This document shows positions 6,729-13,857 of a stretch of 15,860 bases of DNA, piece by piece (position 1 is the first letter of the stretch; every line of letters begins with the position of its first letter). This DNA is from Bacteroidales bacterium UBA1176. GTDB lineage: Bacteria; Bacteroidota; Bacteroidia; Bacteroidales; WCHB1-69. Where the stretch lies: the NCBI GenBank assembly GCA_002311645.1, contig DBYW01000017.1:1-15860 (forward strand), in the 5' to 3' direction. Made by a program: the position numbers and the translations under genes. The notes beneath the pieces were generated by a model that saw nothing but the letters and a program-made list of their open reading frames with translations, made no database searches and was not told the origin of the DNA.

Positions 6729-7175
6729 ATGAAAAAACTACTTCCTTTATTCGTTGTATTGGCCTTGGCCCTTGCAGGTTGCCAGGGTGGTGGCGGCACT
6801 GAGTTTGCCGGCAAGTACACGGGTACTTTCACCATCATTAAGAACAACACCACCAAGCCCGGCTCCGTGCGCATCACGGATGACCCCCTCTCCACCAATG
6901 GTGTCCGGCTCTATGGCGTGCTGCCGTTAACATACACCACTGCCAACACATACGAGGCGGAAAGCGAAAATGTCGAGTATATCGCAACCATCCTTTCTTC
7001 CATGGTGGGCCAGAACAATTACATCGACGCCACTTCAGAACAACTGAAGAAAATCAAGATCAAGGCTATCTTCTCTGGAAACACGCTCAACATGACAGTT
7101 TACTATGAAGTGCAACTTCTCAACGGTCTCATGACTACTGAAATCCGCATTATCGAATTCACGGGTTCCAAGTAG
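6729..7175 (+). CDS. Small lipoprotein of unknown function
   Basis: The 148-residue precursor has a textbook lipoprotein signal, MKKLLPLFVVLALALAGC, with lipobox LAGC and lipidated Cys at position 18. A Gly-rich linker (QGGGG) follows. The mature part of about 130 residues looks beta-rich: it begins FAGKYTGTFTI, has a central helical stretch (SEQLKKIKIKAIF), and ends in strands (MTVYYEVQLLNG, TEIRIIEFTGSK). The start FAGKYTGTFT recalls small lipocalin-like or DUF-type lipoproteins of Bacteroidales, but I recognise no named family. The residues after Cys are not Asp/Glu-rich, so the surface-export signal described for Bacteroidetes is not evident. It lies directly after lgt and before a truncated twin. 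Confidence 0.85.
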   Translation: MKKLLPLFVVLALALAGCQGGGGTEFAGKYTGTFTIIKNNTTKPGSVRITDDPLSTNGVRLYGVLPLTYTTANTYEAESENVEYIATILSSMVGQNNYIDATSEQLKKIKIKAIFSGNTLNMTVYYEVQLLNGLMTTEIRIIEFTGSK

Positions 7176-7197
7176 GATTCCTTGCTTTGTGTGTAAT

Positions 7198-7216
7198 CTG
7201 ATATTTTGTATATCAG
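7198..7216 (+). other. AT-rich hairpin between lipoprotein gene and its truncated twin
   Basis: CTGATAT (7198-7204) pairs with ATATCAG (7210-7216) across a 5-nt loop, and AAT/ATT can extend the stem past one bulged G. There is no clear T-tract directly after it, so it may be a weak terminator, an mRNA-stabilising stem or a protein-binding dyad. Confidence 0.35.
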
Positions 7217-7248
7217 GATTATCCGATTCTTTTAAAGCCTAAAATACA

Positions 7249-7347
7249 ATGAAAAATGTACTTCCAGTTTTCTTGATGCTGGCCATTTCTGCTGTTTCCA
7301 GCGGCCCTGACGAAGTGCATTCCATTGAATTTTACGGTACAAAATAA
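7249..7347 (+). pseudogene. 32-codon ORF, internally deleted twin of the preceding lipoprotein
   Basis: The ORF starts MKNVLPVFLMLAISAVSS and ends VHSIEFYGTK before TAA. Its first 18 residues align without gaps with the lipoprotein's signal peptide (MKKLLPLFVVLALALAGC), and the first 36 bases match at 26 positions. Its C-terminus (SIEFYGTK) matches the lipoprotein's end (IIEFTGSK). The upstream DNA is also alike (CTTTTAAA about 18-20 bases before each ATG). The middle, about 115 residues, is missing. The lipobox Cys is Ser (AGC codon), so Lgt could not lipidate it. I read it as a decayed or recombined tandem duplicate; a short secreted peptide is possible. It is easily missed by gene callers because of its length. 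Confidence 0.5.
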
Positions 7348-7354
7348 AAAATAT

Positions 7355-7382
7355 CGCCTCCTCCTTCGGGGGGAGGCGTTTT
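7355..7382 (+). terminator. Terminator-type hairpin with UUCG loop
   Basis: A 10-bp GC-rich stem (7355-7364 with 7369-7378, one G-U pair) closes on a C(TTCG)G tetraloop, an unusually stable loop, and is followed by TTTT (7379-7382). It probably ends the lgt-lipoprotein transcript. Its 3' end is only 16 bp before the next ATG (7399), so any promoter of that gene must overlap the hairpin or lie upstream of it. Confidence 0.8.
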
Positions 7383-7398
7383 CAACATTGTTTGCGTC

Positions 7399-8901
7399 AT
7401 GAAATCCCGTTGGTTTATATTGCTCTTGTTCGTTTGCGGCTGCGCTCTCGCGCAAGCTCAGGACAGTGTTGTGACCGACGGCTATGTCGTTTTCCACTAT
7501 CCTTCCGGTGTCAAGTCAAGCGAAGGCACCTTGGTGAACGGGCAGCCTGACGGTTGGTGGCGCTCCTATGACGAGGAGGGCAACCTTGTATCCGAGGGCA
7601 ATCGCAAAAATCTGCAGCTTGACAGCGTCTGGAATTTCTACCAGAAGGGCAGGCTCTATCTGACATTACACTACTCGGCCGGCAAGAAAGAGGGCGAGCA
7701 GGTGCAGTATGCCGACCGCGACTACACGGTGACCCGCTGGCATGCCGACACCATCGCGGATGACGTGCACACTTACGACAATGCCGGCTGGCTCAAGCGA
7801 CTTGTGCCCTACGCCAACGGCAAACCCCACGGCCTCGCCAAAGAGTTCGACCAGACAGGACTTGTGATTGCGGTGACCAAGTACTATCATGGCGTGCGCA
7901 ACCGTACCGAGCGCATCAACCGCACCGACCAGTTCGGCCATAAACAGGGAAGCTGGAAATATTTCTGGGACAACGGCAACCTCCGTTTGGAGGGCAGTTA
8001 TCTCAATGACAAAAAACATGGCTTTTTCAAATATTATGACGAAAACGGCGAGTTCCTGTATGTGGAGAAATACACCCACGACCAATTGGAGGAAGACGCC
8101 AAGGAGACCAAACAACTTGACAGGCGCACGGCCTATCACCCCAACGGGCAACCCTCCATCATCGCCACTTACCATAACAACAAGCCGGACGGTATCCGCC
8201 GTGAGTTCGACACGGCAGGCAAAGTGATCAAAGGCTACCTTTTTGAAGAGGGATGGCTACGATTCGAAGGTATCACCGACATGGACGGGCTTCGACAAGG
8301 CCTCTGGAAGGAGTACTATCCCACAGGCGAGCTCCGTTCCAAAGGCAAGTACAAGAACTCCAAGCCTGTGGGCGAGTGGATTTTCTATTTCCCCGACAAG
8401 ACCGTGGAAATCATCGGTGACTACAATCAGAAAGGGCAGAAACATGGCGAATGGGTCTGGTTTTATCCTAACGGTGACACCATGACGGTCTGCTATTATG
8501 AAGATGGCGACCTTGACGGGCCGTATGTGGAGTACGATGAAACGGGCGCGATTGTCACGCGTGGCGAATATGTGGCTGGGTATGAGGAGGGTGCGTGGTC
8601 CTATCGCAACGGCACCTCGGTGGAAAGCGGTCTCTACGACGGTGGCAGGCGTACGGGCACATGGACCACCACATACGATGAAAACCACATCGCCTCGCGC
8701 ATCAACTACGAACAAGATGTGCGCGACGGCAGATATACGGCCTATTGGGAAAACGGCAATATCAAAACCTCCGGGAAATATGTGAACGGGCTGCAAGACG
8801 GCACATGGATCCAATACAACGAGGAGGGCGTCCAGTTCCTCACCACTCTTTTTAAGGATGGCAAGGAACTGAAATGGAATAATTATACGATTACTGAATG
8901 A
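7399..8901 (+). CDS. Secreted MORN-2/YwqK-type repeat protein
   Basis: A 500-residue exported protein with a signal peptide (basic MKSR, hydrophobic WFILLLFVCGCALA, then QAQD). Two Cys (13, 15) sit in the signal but form no good lipobox. From about residue 27 to the end, roughly sixteen units follow the pattern G-x-W/F-x-x-Y-x-x-x-G-x, for example DGWWRSYDEEGN, QGSWKYFWDNGN, HGFFKYYDENGE, QGLWKEYYPTGE, HGEWVWFYPNGD, DGRYTAYWENGN and DGTWIQYNEEGV. These are the MORN-variant repeats also seen in YwqK (annotated as a toxin-antitoxin component). They form beta-hairpin arrays; in this setting, a periplasmic or outer-membrane-facing scaffold is likely. No catalytic domain is visible. The stop codon overlaps the start of the lytic transglycosylase gene (ATGA), implying translational coupling and a shared envelope role. 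Confidence 0.87.
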   Translation: MKSRWFILLLFVCGCALAQAQDSVVTDGYVVFHYPSGVKSSEGTLVNGQPDGWWRSYDEEGNLVSEGNRKNLQLDSVWNFYQKGRLYLTLHYSAGKKEGEQVQYADRDYTVTRWHADTIADDVHTYDNAGWLKRLVPYANGKPHGLAKEFDQTGLVIAVTKYYHGVRNRTERINRTDQFGHKQGSWKYFWDNGNLRLEGSYLNDKKHGFFKYYDENGEFLYVEKYTHDQLEEDAKETKQLDRRTAYHPNGQPSIIATYHNNKPDGIRREFDTAGKVIKGYLFEEGWLRFEGITDMDGLRQGLWKEYYPTGELRSKGKYKNSKPVGEWIFYFPDKTVEIIGDYNQKGQKHGEWVWFYPNGDTMTVCYYEDGDLDGPYVEYDETGAIVTRGEYVAGYEEGAWSYRNGTSVESGLYDGGRRTGTWTTTYDENHIASRINYEQDVRDGRYTAYWENGNIKTSGKYVNGLQDGTWIQYNEEGVQFLTTLFKDGKELKWNNYTITE

Positions 8902-10517
8902 AAAAGAAGACTCTGATACGTAATATGACTAAGAAAAATTTGTTGCTTGTTATAATAGCCATTCTTTTCCAGACTCTGTCGGCGCAGAATATTTTGCTGG
9001 GTCAAAAGGATGTGGCGCGAGTGGACACCACCTTGACTGACATGGATATATTCGCCATTTCCGAAGTGCAGAAAATGGATTCCATGCTCAATATCTGGTA
9101 TGTCAAGAATGAGTTGACCAACAAGCATTCCATACTTTCGAAACTCAAGGATGACGACCGTGCCGTCGACAACAACGACACGCTCATTTTCCAACGTCTT
9201 TCTGAAATCGTAACAGCTGTTCCGATGGCTTATAACGATCGTGTGAAGCGATACATAGAACTCTATTCTGTGCAGCGACAGCGTTCATCTTCGGCCATTT
9301 TGGCCTTGGCGCAATATTACTATCCATGGATGAAGGCGATTTTCGACAAGTACAATGTGCCGGAGGAGTTGGTTTACATCACCATCATCGAATCGGCCTT
9401 GAATCCGTTAGCCGTCTCGCCTGCGGGCGCCACGGGCATTTGGCAGTTTATGTATGGTACGGGAAAACTTTATGGTCTGGAGGTCAATACGTTCGTGGAT
9501 GACCGCCGTGACCCCTACAAGGCCACGGAAGCCGCCGCCCGACATTTCAGAGACCTCTACAATATCTTCAACGATTGGGGATTGGCCATCTCTGCATACA
9601 ACTGTGGCGCCGGCAACGTCCGTAAGGCCATCCAGCGTTCGGGTGGCAAAACCGACTTCTGGGGCGTCGCTCCCTACCTGCCGCGCGAAACGCAAAACTA
9701 CTTCCCCGCCTTCATCGGTGCTTACTACATGATGACCTATCATAACCTCTACGGCATCAATCCTTCCACCCTGCGCATTCCGACGAACGTGGACACGGTC
9801 ATGGTCGACAAGGAACTCCACCTGCAGCAGGTCTCGGAAATGCTCGGTATTGACATGGACGAGATTCGCATCCTAAACCCCCAATACAAGCGCGACATCA
9901 TTCCCGCTTACCAGCAACCGTATCCGTTGCGGTTGCAATCGCAGGACATCTTGCGCTATATTGCCATGAAGGACACCATCCATAAATATCGGTATGACGA
10001 TTTCTTCAATCCGACCAAGAATCTGAACGTTGCAAGTGCCAACGGCGAAATTATCGAGCAAGTCACCCCTAACAAATACCATACGGTGCGGAAAGGGGAG
10101 ACCTTGTCGCGTATCGCATCCAAGTATCACACGACGGTCGGCAACCTGAAGTCATTGAACCGTCTTCGCAGCAGCAGCTTGCGTGTGGGACAGCGTCTTT
10201 TGGTCCGCAAGGGTACCACCGTTACGAAACCTGCGCCCAAGCCGGCACCTGCGGACAGCACGAAGATGGTTGTCGACAGCATGACGGTGACGCCCGTGGA
10301 TTCCACGATGGTGCGGAAGGACACCGTGCAACCTGCGCCCAAGCCAGTGGTGAACCCCGCCCCCACCGCGGCGGTATATGTTGTCAAAAGTGGTGACACC
10401 CTTTCTTCGATTGCACGCAAGTATGGTACTACAGCACCCATCCTGGCTAAATATAACAACCTCGGCAATGCGGATGTGCTCAAAGTGGGGCAGAAGATCA
10501 AGATACCGAAAAAATAA
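8898..10517 (+). CDS. mltD: MltD-like lytic transglycosylase with two LysM domains
   Basis: The 539-residue exported enzyme cleaves the MurNAc-GlcNAc bond of peptidoglycan, forming 1,6-anhydro ends. The ATG at 8898 overlaps the previous stop; a second Met at residue 10 (base 8925) gives a tidier signal peptide (TKKNLLLVIIAILFQTLSAQ) and may be the real start. The SLT family-1 domain spans about 145-285: catalytic Glu165 in IESALNP, then SPAGATGIWQFM, the Asp-Pro-Tyr of DDRRDPYKATEAAARHF, and ISAYNCGAGNVRKAI. A linker follows, then LysM 1 (about 394-437, YHTVRKGETLSRIASKY), a Pro/Ala/Thr-rich spacer (APKPAPADSTK...PAPKPVVNPAPT), and LysM 2 (about 493-537, YVVKSGDTLSSIARKYG). No lipobox is present, so it is periplasmic or associated with the wall through LysM rather than lipid-anchored. 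Confidence 0.93.
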   Translation: MKKKTLIRNMTKKNLLLVIIAILFQTLSAQNILLGQKDVARVDTTLTDMDIFAISEVQKMDSMLNIWYVKNELTNKHSILSKLKDDDRAVDNNDTLIFQRLSEIVTAVPMAYNDRVKRYIELYSVQRQRSSSAILALAQYYYPWMKAIFDKYNVPEELVYITIIESALNPLAVSPAGATGIWQFMYGTGKLYGLEVNTFVDDRRDPYKATEAAARHFRDLYNIFNDWGLAISAYNCGAGNVRKAIQRSGGKTDFWGVAPYLPRETQNYFPAFIGAYYMMTYHNLYGINPSTLRIPTNVDTVMVDKELHLQQVSEMLGIDMDEIRILNPQYKRDIIPAYQQPYPLRLQSQDILRYIAMKDTIHKYRYDDFFNPTKNLNVASANGEIIEQVTPNKYHTVRKGETLSRIASKYHTTVGNLKSLNRLRSSSLRVGQRLLVRKGTTVTKPAPKPAPADSTKMVVDSMTVTPVDSTMVRKDTVQPAPKPVVNPAPTAAVYVVKSGDTLSSIARKYGTTAPILAKYNNLGNADVLKVGQKIKIPKK

Positions 10518-10543
10518 AGCTCACAATTCAAAGTATAAGATAT

Positions 10544-11593
10544 ATGGATGACACCCAAGTGTCCCAGAATGGTTCTCGTTCTGAAAACATGATATGCAAG
10601 GAGGGCATCGTGCGTGCGGTGCACGGTGACACGATAGACGTGGAGATCACGGTCAGCTCGGCTTGTGCCGGATGCCATGCCAAGAGCATTTGCATTCCTT
10701 CGGAGCAGAGGCAGGAAACGGTTCCGGCTGTCGTGCCTGCCGGTTTGACGTTCCAGGTCGGCGAACGCGTGAACCTGGTTATGCGCGGCCGTGCGGGCGG
10801 CAAGGCCGTTCTCATCGCCTACGTTATTCCTTTCTTGGTGCTGATAACGGCGTTTCTTGTGTGTAATCTTCTCTTCCATAATGAGTTGTTAAGTGTTTTC
10901 GTATGCGTGCTTTTCTTGGTTGTCTATTTTCTCATCTTAAAAAAACAGAGTCATAAAATAGATCAGAAATTTACTTTTTATGCAGCAAAAATAATCTCTG
11001 ACAATATGGATTCAACAGTTTCTCAACCTCATGCATCTATGAAAATCATCGGTATCACGGGCACCTTAGGCGCAGGCAAGGGCACTATCGTGGATTATCT
11101 CATTCAGCATTACGGTTTTAAGCACTATTCGGTGCGTGGTTACCTTATCGAAGAGGCCAAGCGCCGTGGCCTGGAAATCAACCGAGACACTTTCGTGGAG
11201 GTGGCCAATGACTTGCGGGCCAAGCACTCGCCGTCTTTTATTACCGATGAGCTGTACAAGCAGGCGGAAGCCGACGGCTGCAACGCCATCATTGAGAGCG
11301 TTCGCACACCCGGTGAGGTGGAGTCGTTGCGCAAAAATGAGCATTTTCTGCTCTTTGCGGTCGATGCAGACCCCAAAATTCGCTATGAGCGTATCGTCTC
11401 CCGCAATTCCGAAACCGATCATGTCACCTTCGAGACTTTTCTTGAAAATGAGCGCCGCGAGATGTCTTCTACAGATCCCAACCACCAGAATGTGGGGCGC
11501 TGCATGGAGATGGCAGACTTTGTTTTCCAGAACAACGGTGATTTCAACGACCTTTACAATCAAGTGGAAACTGCCTTTGCCACCATCGTCTAA
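10544..11593 (+). CDS. Fusion: RseC-family membrane protein joined to a P-loop nucleotide kinase
   Basis: One 349-residue frame holds two proteins. Residues 15-150 match the RseC/MucC family: a small beta domain with the Cys cluster SSACAGCHAKSIC (C41, C44, C50), then two membrane helices (about 88-111 and 115-133) and a short basic tail. RseC modulates sigma-E signalling in Proteobacteria and, in Bacteroidetes, is generally found with the Rnf electron-transport genes, from memory. Residues 166-349 are a cytosolic kinase: P-loop GTLGAGKGT (173-181) of the adenylate-kinase style GxxGxGKGT, then HYSVRGYL, VANDLRAKHSPSF, AIIESVRTPGEVESL, and a lid-like segment VSRNSETDHVTFETFLENERREM. It resembles a Bacteroidales family loosely related to dephospho-CoA or NMP kinases; the substrate is unknown. 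Internal ATGs at 11006 and 11039 could start the kinase alone. No rnf genes follow. Confidence 0.8.
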   Translation: MDDTQVSQNGSRSENMICKEGIVRAVHGDTIDVEITVSSACAGCHAKSICIPSEQRQETVPAVVPAGLTFQVGERVNLVMRGRAGGKAVLIAYVIPFLVLITAFLVCNLLFHNELLSVFVCVLFLVVYFLILKKQSHKIDQKFTFYAAKIISDNMDSTVSQPHASMKIIGITGTLGAGKGTIVDYLIQHYGFKHYSVRGYLIEEAKRRGLEINRDTFVEVANDLRAKHSPSFITDELYKQAEADGCNAIIESVRTPGEVESLRKNEHFLLFAVDADPKIRYERIVSRNSETDHVTFETFLENERREMSSTDPNHQNVGRCMEMADFVFQNNGDFNDLYNQVETAFATIV

Positions 11594-11608
11594 TTGTCCA
11601 ATCACTAA

Positions 11609-11638
11609 TTGTACAATAGATTTTTATTTGTATTTTTG
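11609..11638 (+). promoter_or_regulatory. Bacteroidetes-type promoter of the superoxide reductase gene
   Basis: A -33 TTG (11609-11611), a 19-bp spacer and a perfect -7 box TATTTTTG (11631-11638) match the consensus TTTG-N19-21-TAnnTTTG. Transcription would start near 11645, leaving a leader of about 70 bases. A 10-bp palindrome ATTGTACAAT (11608-11617) overlaps the -33 element and could be an operator. Confidence 0.7.
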
Positions 11639-11714
11639 CCCTCGCTTAGAGGAAGGGGTCGCGCCCGATCTTCGCAGCACTTAATTTAATATAAAACAAC
11701 AAAAAAACACTATT

Positions 11715-12098
11715 ATGGAACTGAAATTTTACCGTTGCCCGCATTGTGGCAATATCGTTGTCAAGCCCGTGGATTCCGGTGTCAACGTCGTATGTTGCGG
11801 CGCACCCATGGAGGAACTGGTCCCCTTCTTGCAGGAAGAGCTTCGTGAGAAACATCTTCCCGTTGTGACGTGGAAAGATGAATGTACCCTGCACGTGGAG
11901 GTCGGCAGCACGCTGCACCCGATGTTGGAAAACCATCACATCGCCTTTATTTGCGTGGAGTTCGAAAATGGCTATCGCTTTGTCGGACTGAAGGAGCAAC
12001 CCATCGCCGACATTTGTGTCTGCGACAGCACTCCCAAGGCTGTGTATGAATATTGCAACCTGCACGGCCTGTGGAAAGTGGAAGTCCCGGCCCGCTAA
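11715..12098 (+). CDS. dfx: Superoxide reductase, desulfoferrodoxin type (2Fe-SOR)
   Basis: A 127-residue cytoplasmic non-haem iron protein reduces superoxide to hydrogen peroxide without making oxygen, a defence typical of anaerobes. The N-terminal desulforedoxin domain carries Center I, an Fe(Cys)4 site made by C8, C11, C27 and C28 (YRCPHCG...VVCCGAPM). The catalytic Center II ligands are present: H47 (EKHLP, with the conserved E45-K46 pair), H68 (LHPM), H74 (ENHHIAF), C114 and H117 (EYCNLHGLWK). The length matches the family. It has its own promoter and a leader of about 70 nt. Rubrerythrin starts 69 bp downstream, with no terminator visible between, so the two are probably co-transcribed. 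Confidence 0.95.
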   Translation: MELKFYRCPHCGNIVVKPVDSGVNVVCCGAPMEELVPFLQEELREKHLPVVTWKDECTLHVEVGSTLHPMLENHHIAFICVEFENGYRFVGLKEQPIADICVCDSTPKAVYEYCNLHGLWKVEVPAR

Positions 12099-12167
12099 AG
12101 CTGGATGTGTCCTATAAACATTGATTAATCGATATTTTTAGAAAAATAACAACAAAACTTTGAAAAA

Positions 12168-12710
12168 ATGAAAGAAAACAAGTACGCTGGTACACAAACC
12201 GAGAAAAATTTGCAAGCTGCATTTGCCGGAGAATCGCAAGCCCGCAACAAATACACCTATTTTGCCTCCACGGCTAAGAAGGAGGGTTACGAACAAATCG
12301 CCGCTCTTTTCCTGAAGACCGCCGACAATGAAAAAGAACATGCCAAGATGTGGTTCAAGGAGTTGGAAGGCATCGGCACCACTGCCGAGAACCTGGCCGC
12401 CGCTGCTGATGGCGAGAACTACGAATGGACGGACATGTACGAGGGTTTCGCCAAGACTGCTGAAGAGGAAGGATTTAAAGATCTGGCCCGCAAGTTCCGT
12501 TTTGTCGCTGCCATCGAAAAACACCACGAGGAGCGCTACCGCGCCCTGCTAAAGAATGTGGAGACCGCCGCTGTGTTCGCCAAGTCCGAAGTGAAGGTCT
12601 GGGAATGCCGCAACTGCGGTCATATCATCGTGGGTCCCAAGGCTCCGGAGATTTGCCCGACTTGCGCACATCCGAAGGCCTATTTCGAAATTAATTGCGA
12701 GAATTATTAG
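12168..12710 (+). CDS. rbr: Rubrerythrin (diiron peroxidase with C-terminal rubredoxin domain)
   Basis: A 180-residue cytoplasmic protein reduces hydrogen peroxide to water using electrons passed through its rubredoxin domain. The N-terminal ferritin-like four-helix domain shows the usual diiron ligand segments: E22 in AGESQARNKY, E55 and H58 in DNEKEHAKMW, the Glu cluster at 99-101 (TAEEEGF), and E117-E121 in EKHHEERY. The C-terminal rubredoxin domain binds one iron through C147, C150, C163 and C166 (WECRNCGHI and EICPTCAHPKAYFE). It acts on the product of the superoxide reductase encoded just upstream, so the pair forms a two-step detoxification unit. No strong separate promoter is seen in the 69-bp gap. 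Confidence 0.96.
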   Translation: MKENKYAGTQTEKNLQAAFAGESQARNKYTYFASTAKKEGYEQIAALFLKTADNEKEHAKMWFKELEGIGTTAENLAAAADGENYEWTDMYEGFAKTAEEEGFKDLARKFRFVAAIEKHHEERYRALLKNVETAAVFAKSEVKVWECRNCGHIIVGPKAPEICPTCAHPKAYFEINCENY

Positions 12711-12746
12711 TAGGATGGCTAACGTATGTGTTGGCCCTGTCCCGAA

Positions 12747-13829
12747 ATGAGGAAAAATATTTTCATCATCACGCTTCTCTTCTCCTGTCTCACGGCTTTC
12801 GCGCAGACAGGAGGGAGAAGTGTGTATAATTTCCTCGACTTCAACTACTCCTCGCGTGCGACCGCGCTTGGAGGTTCCTTGGTATCCGTGCATGATGACG
12901 ACCCGACGCTTCTTTTCGTTAATCCGTCAAACATCTCGTTGAGGTGTCGCAATGCACTTGCACTCAATTTCACCAACTATTTCGGTCGCACCAACTATGC
13001 CTCTGCGCTCTATGGCTTTCAGATTCCCAAGGCGGGCACCTTCGCCGCCGAGTTGCGCTATGTAGGCTATGGCACTTTCCGCGGCACAGACGAGACGGGT
13101 ATGGAAACCGGCAATTTCTCTGCTAATGACGTGGCTCTTACCTTGGGTTGGGGACGTGAACTGAGCCCCCATTTCTCCATCGGTGCCGATTTACGCCTCA
13201 TCTTTTGTGGCTATGAGCAATACAACTCCTTCGGTCTCGCTGTGGATGTGGCAGGTAGCTACTTTAATGACGATAAGCGCTTGTCTCTGACATTGCTTGC
13301 CAAAAATATCGGATCGGAACTGAAACCGTTCGTCCCCGGCCAATATGGACATGCCCCGTTTGACCTGCAGTTTGCCTTGTCGCAGCGTCTTGCCCACGTG
13401 CCCTTCCGTTACCATATCATGTTGCATCATCTCTATCGCTGGAACATGAACTATTATGGTTCCCAGAATCCTTTCCTGGAGGTTGATGCCGCCACCAACA
13501 CCATTGTTTACCCCTCCAAGACTAAGCAGTTCTTCGACAATATGTTCCGCCACATTAATTTTGGATTGGAGTTGGAGTTCAAGTATTTCTCCCTCATGGC
13601 GGCATATAACCATAATGTACACCAAGAGATGAAGGTGGTGGCACGTCGCTCGATGGCCGGTTTTTCATACGGTTTCATGCTTAATATCAAGGGTGTGCGC
13701 TTCGGCTTTGCGCGCCAGCAATATGCCATTGGCGCTGCCCCTAACTCTGTCAGTTTGTCTCTCAATTTTGAAGAACTCTCCAAAAATCACAAGGAGAGGC
13801 AAGCCCGCAAGTTGCAACGACAGGGATAA
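12747..13829 (+). CDS. porQ: Type IX secretion system protein PorQ
   Basis: A predicted outer-membrane beta-barrel protein of 360 residues, related to the FadL/PorV group, that belongs to the PorQ-PorU-PorV-PorZ attachment complex. That complex removes the C-terminal signal of T9SS cargo and attaches it to anionic lipopolysaccharide. I start it at the ATG at 12747 because a clean signal peptide (MRKNIFIITLLFSCLTAFAQ) follows; an ATG 21 bp upstream (12726) only adds MCWPCPE. The N-terminus GGRSVYNFLDFNYSSRATALGGSLVSVHDDDPTLLFVNPS is the strongest family signature, followed by alternating amphipathic strands (LNFTNYFGRTNYASALYGF, AELRYVGYGTFRG, SIGADLRLIFCGYEQ, AGFSYGFMLNIKGVRFGFAR). It begins 36 bp after rubrerythrin and ends 28 bp before the aminotransferase. 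No other T9SS gene is in the window. Confidence 0.87.
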   Translation: MRKNIFIITLLFSCLTAFAQTGGRSVYNFLDFNYSSRATALGGSLVSVHDDDPTLLFVNPSNISLRCRNALALNFTNYFGRTNYASALYGFQIPKAGTFAAELRYVGYGTFRGTDETGMETGNFSANDVALTLGWGRELSPHFSIGADLRLIFCGYEQYNSFGLAVDVAGSYFNDDKRLSLTLLAKNIGSELKPFVPGQYGHAPFDLQFALSQRLAHVPFRYHIMLHHLYRWNMNYYGSQNPFLEVDAATNTIVYPSKTKQFFDNMFRHINFGLELEFKYFSLMAAYNHNVHQEMKVVARRSMAGFSYGFMLNIKGVRFGFARQQYAIGAAPNSVSLSLNFEELSKNHKERQARKLQRQG

Positions 13830-13857
13830 ATTTCAAACAACCTTTTTTAGATTAAAG

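Noticed and set aside
7399..8901. Toxin-antitoxin reading of the YwqK-like repeat protein
   Set aside because: The YwqK label is a database annotation of the repeat. No toxin gene is adjacent, the protein is exported, and the next gene is a lytic transglycosylase.
12121..12140. Possible separate promoter for rubrerythrin (TTG and TATTTTTA)
   Set aside because: The spacing between the two words is only 9 bp and the -7 box ends in A instead of G, so it does not meet the TTTG-N19-21-TAnnTTTG pattern.
13693..13857. Upstream extension of the aminotransferase frame
   Set aside because: This part lies inside porQ in a different frame; family homology starts exactly at the ATG at 13858.
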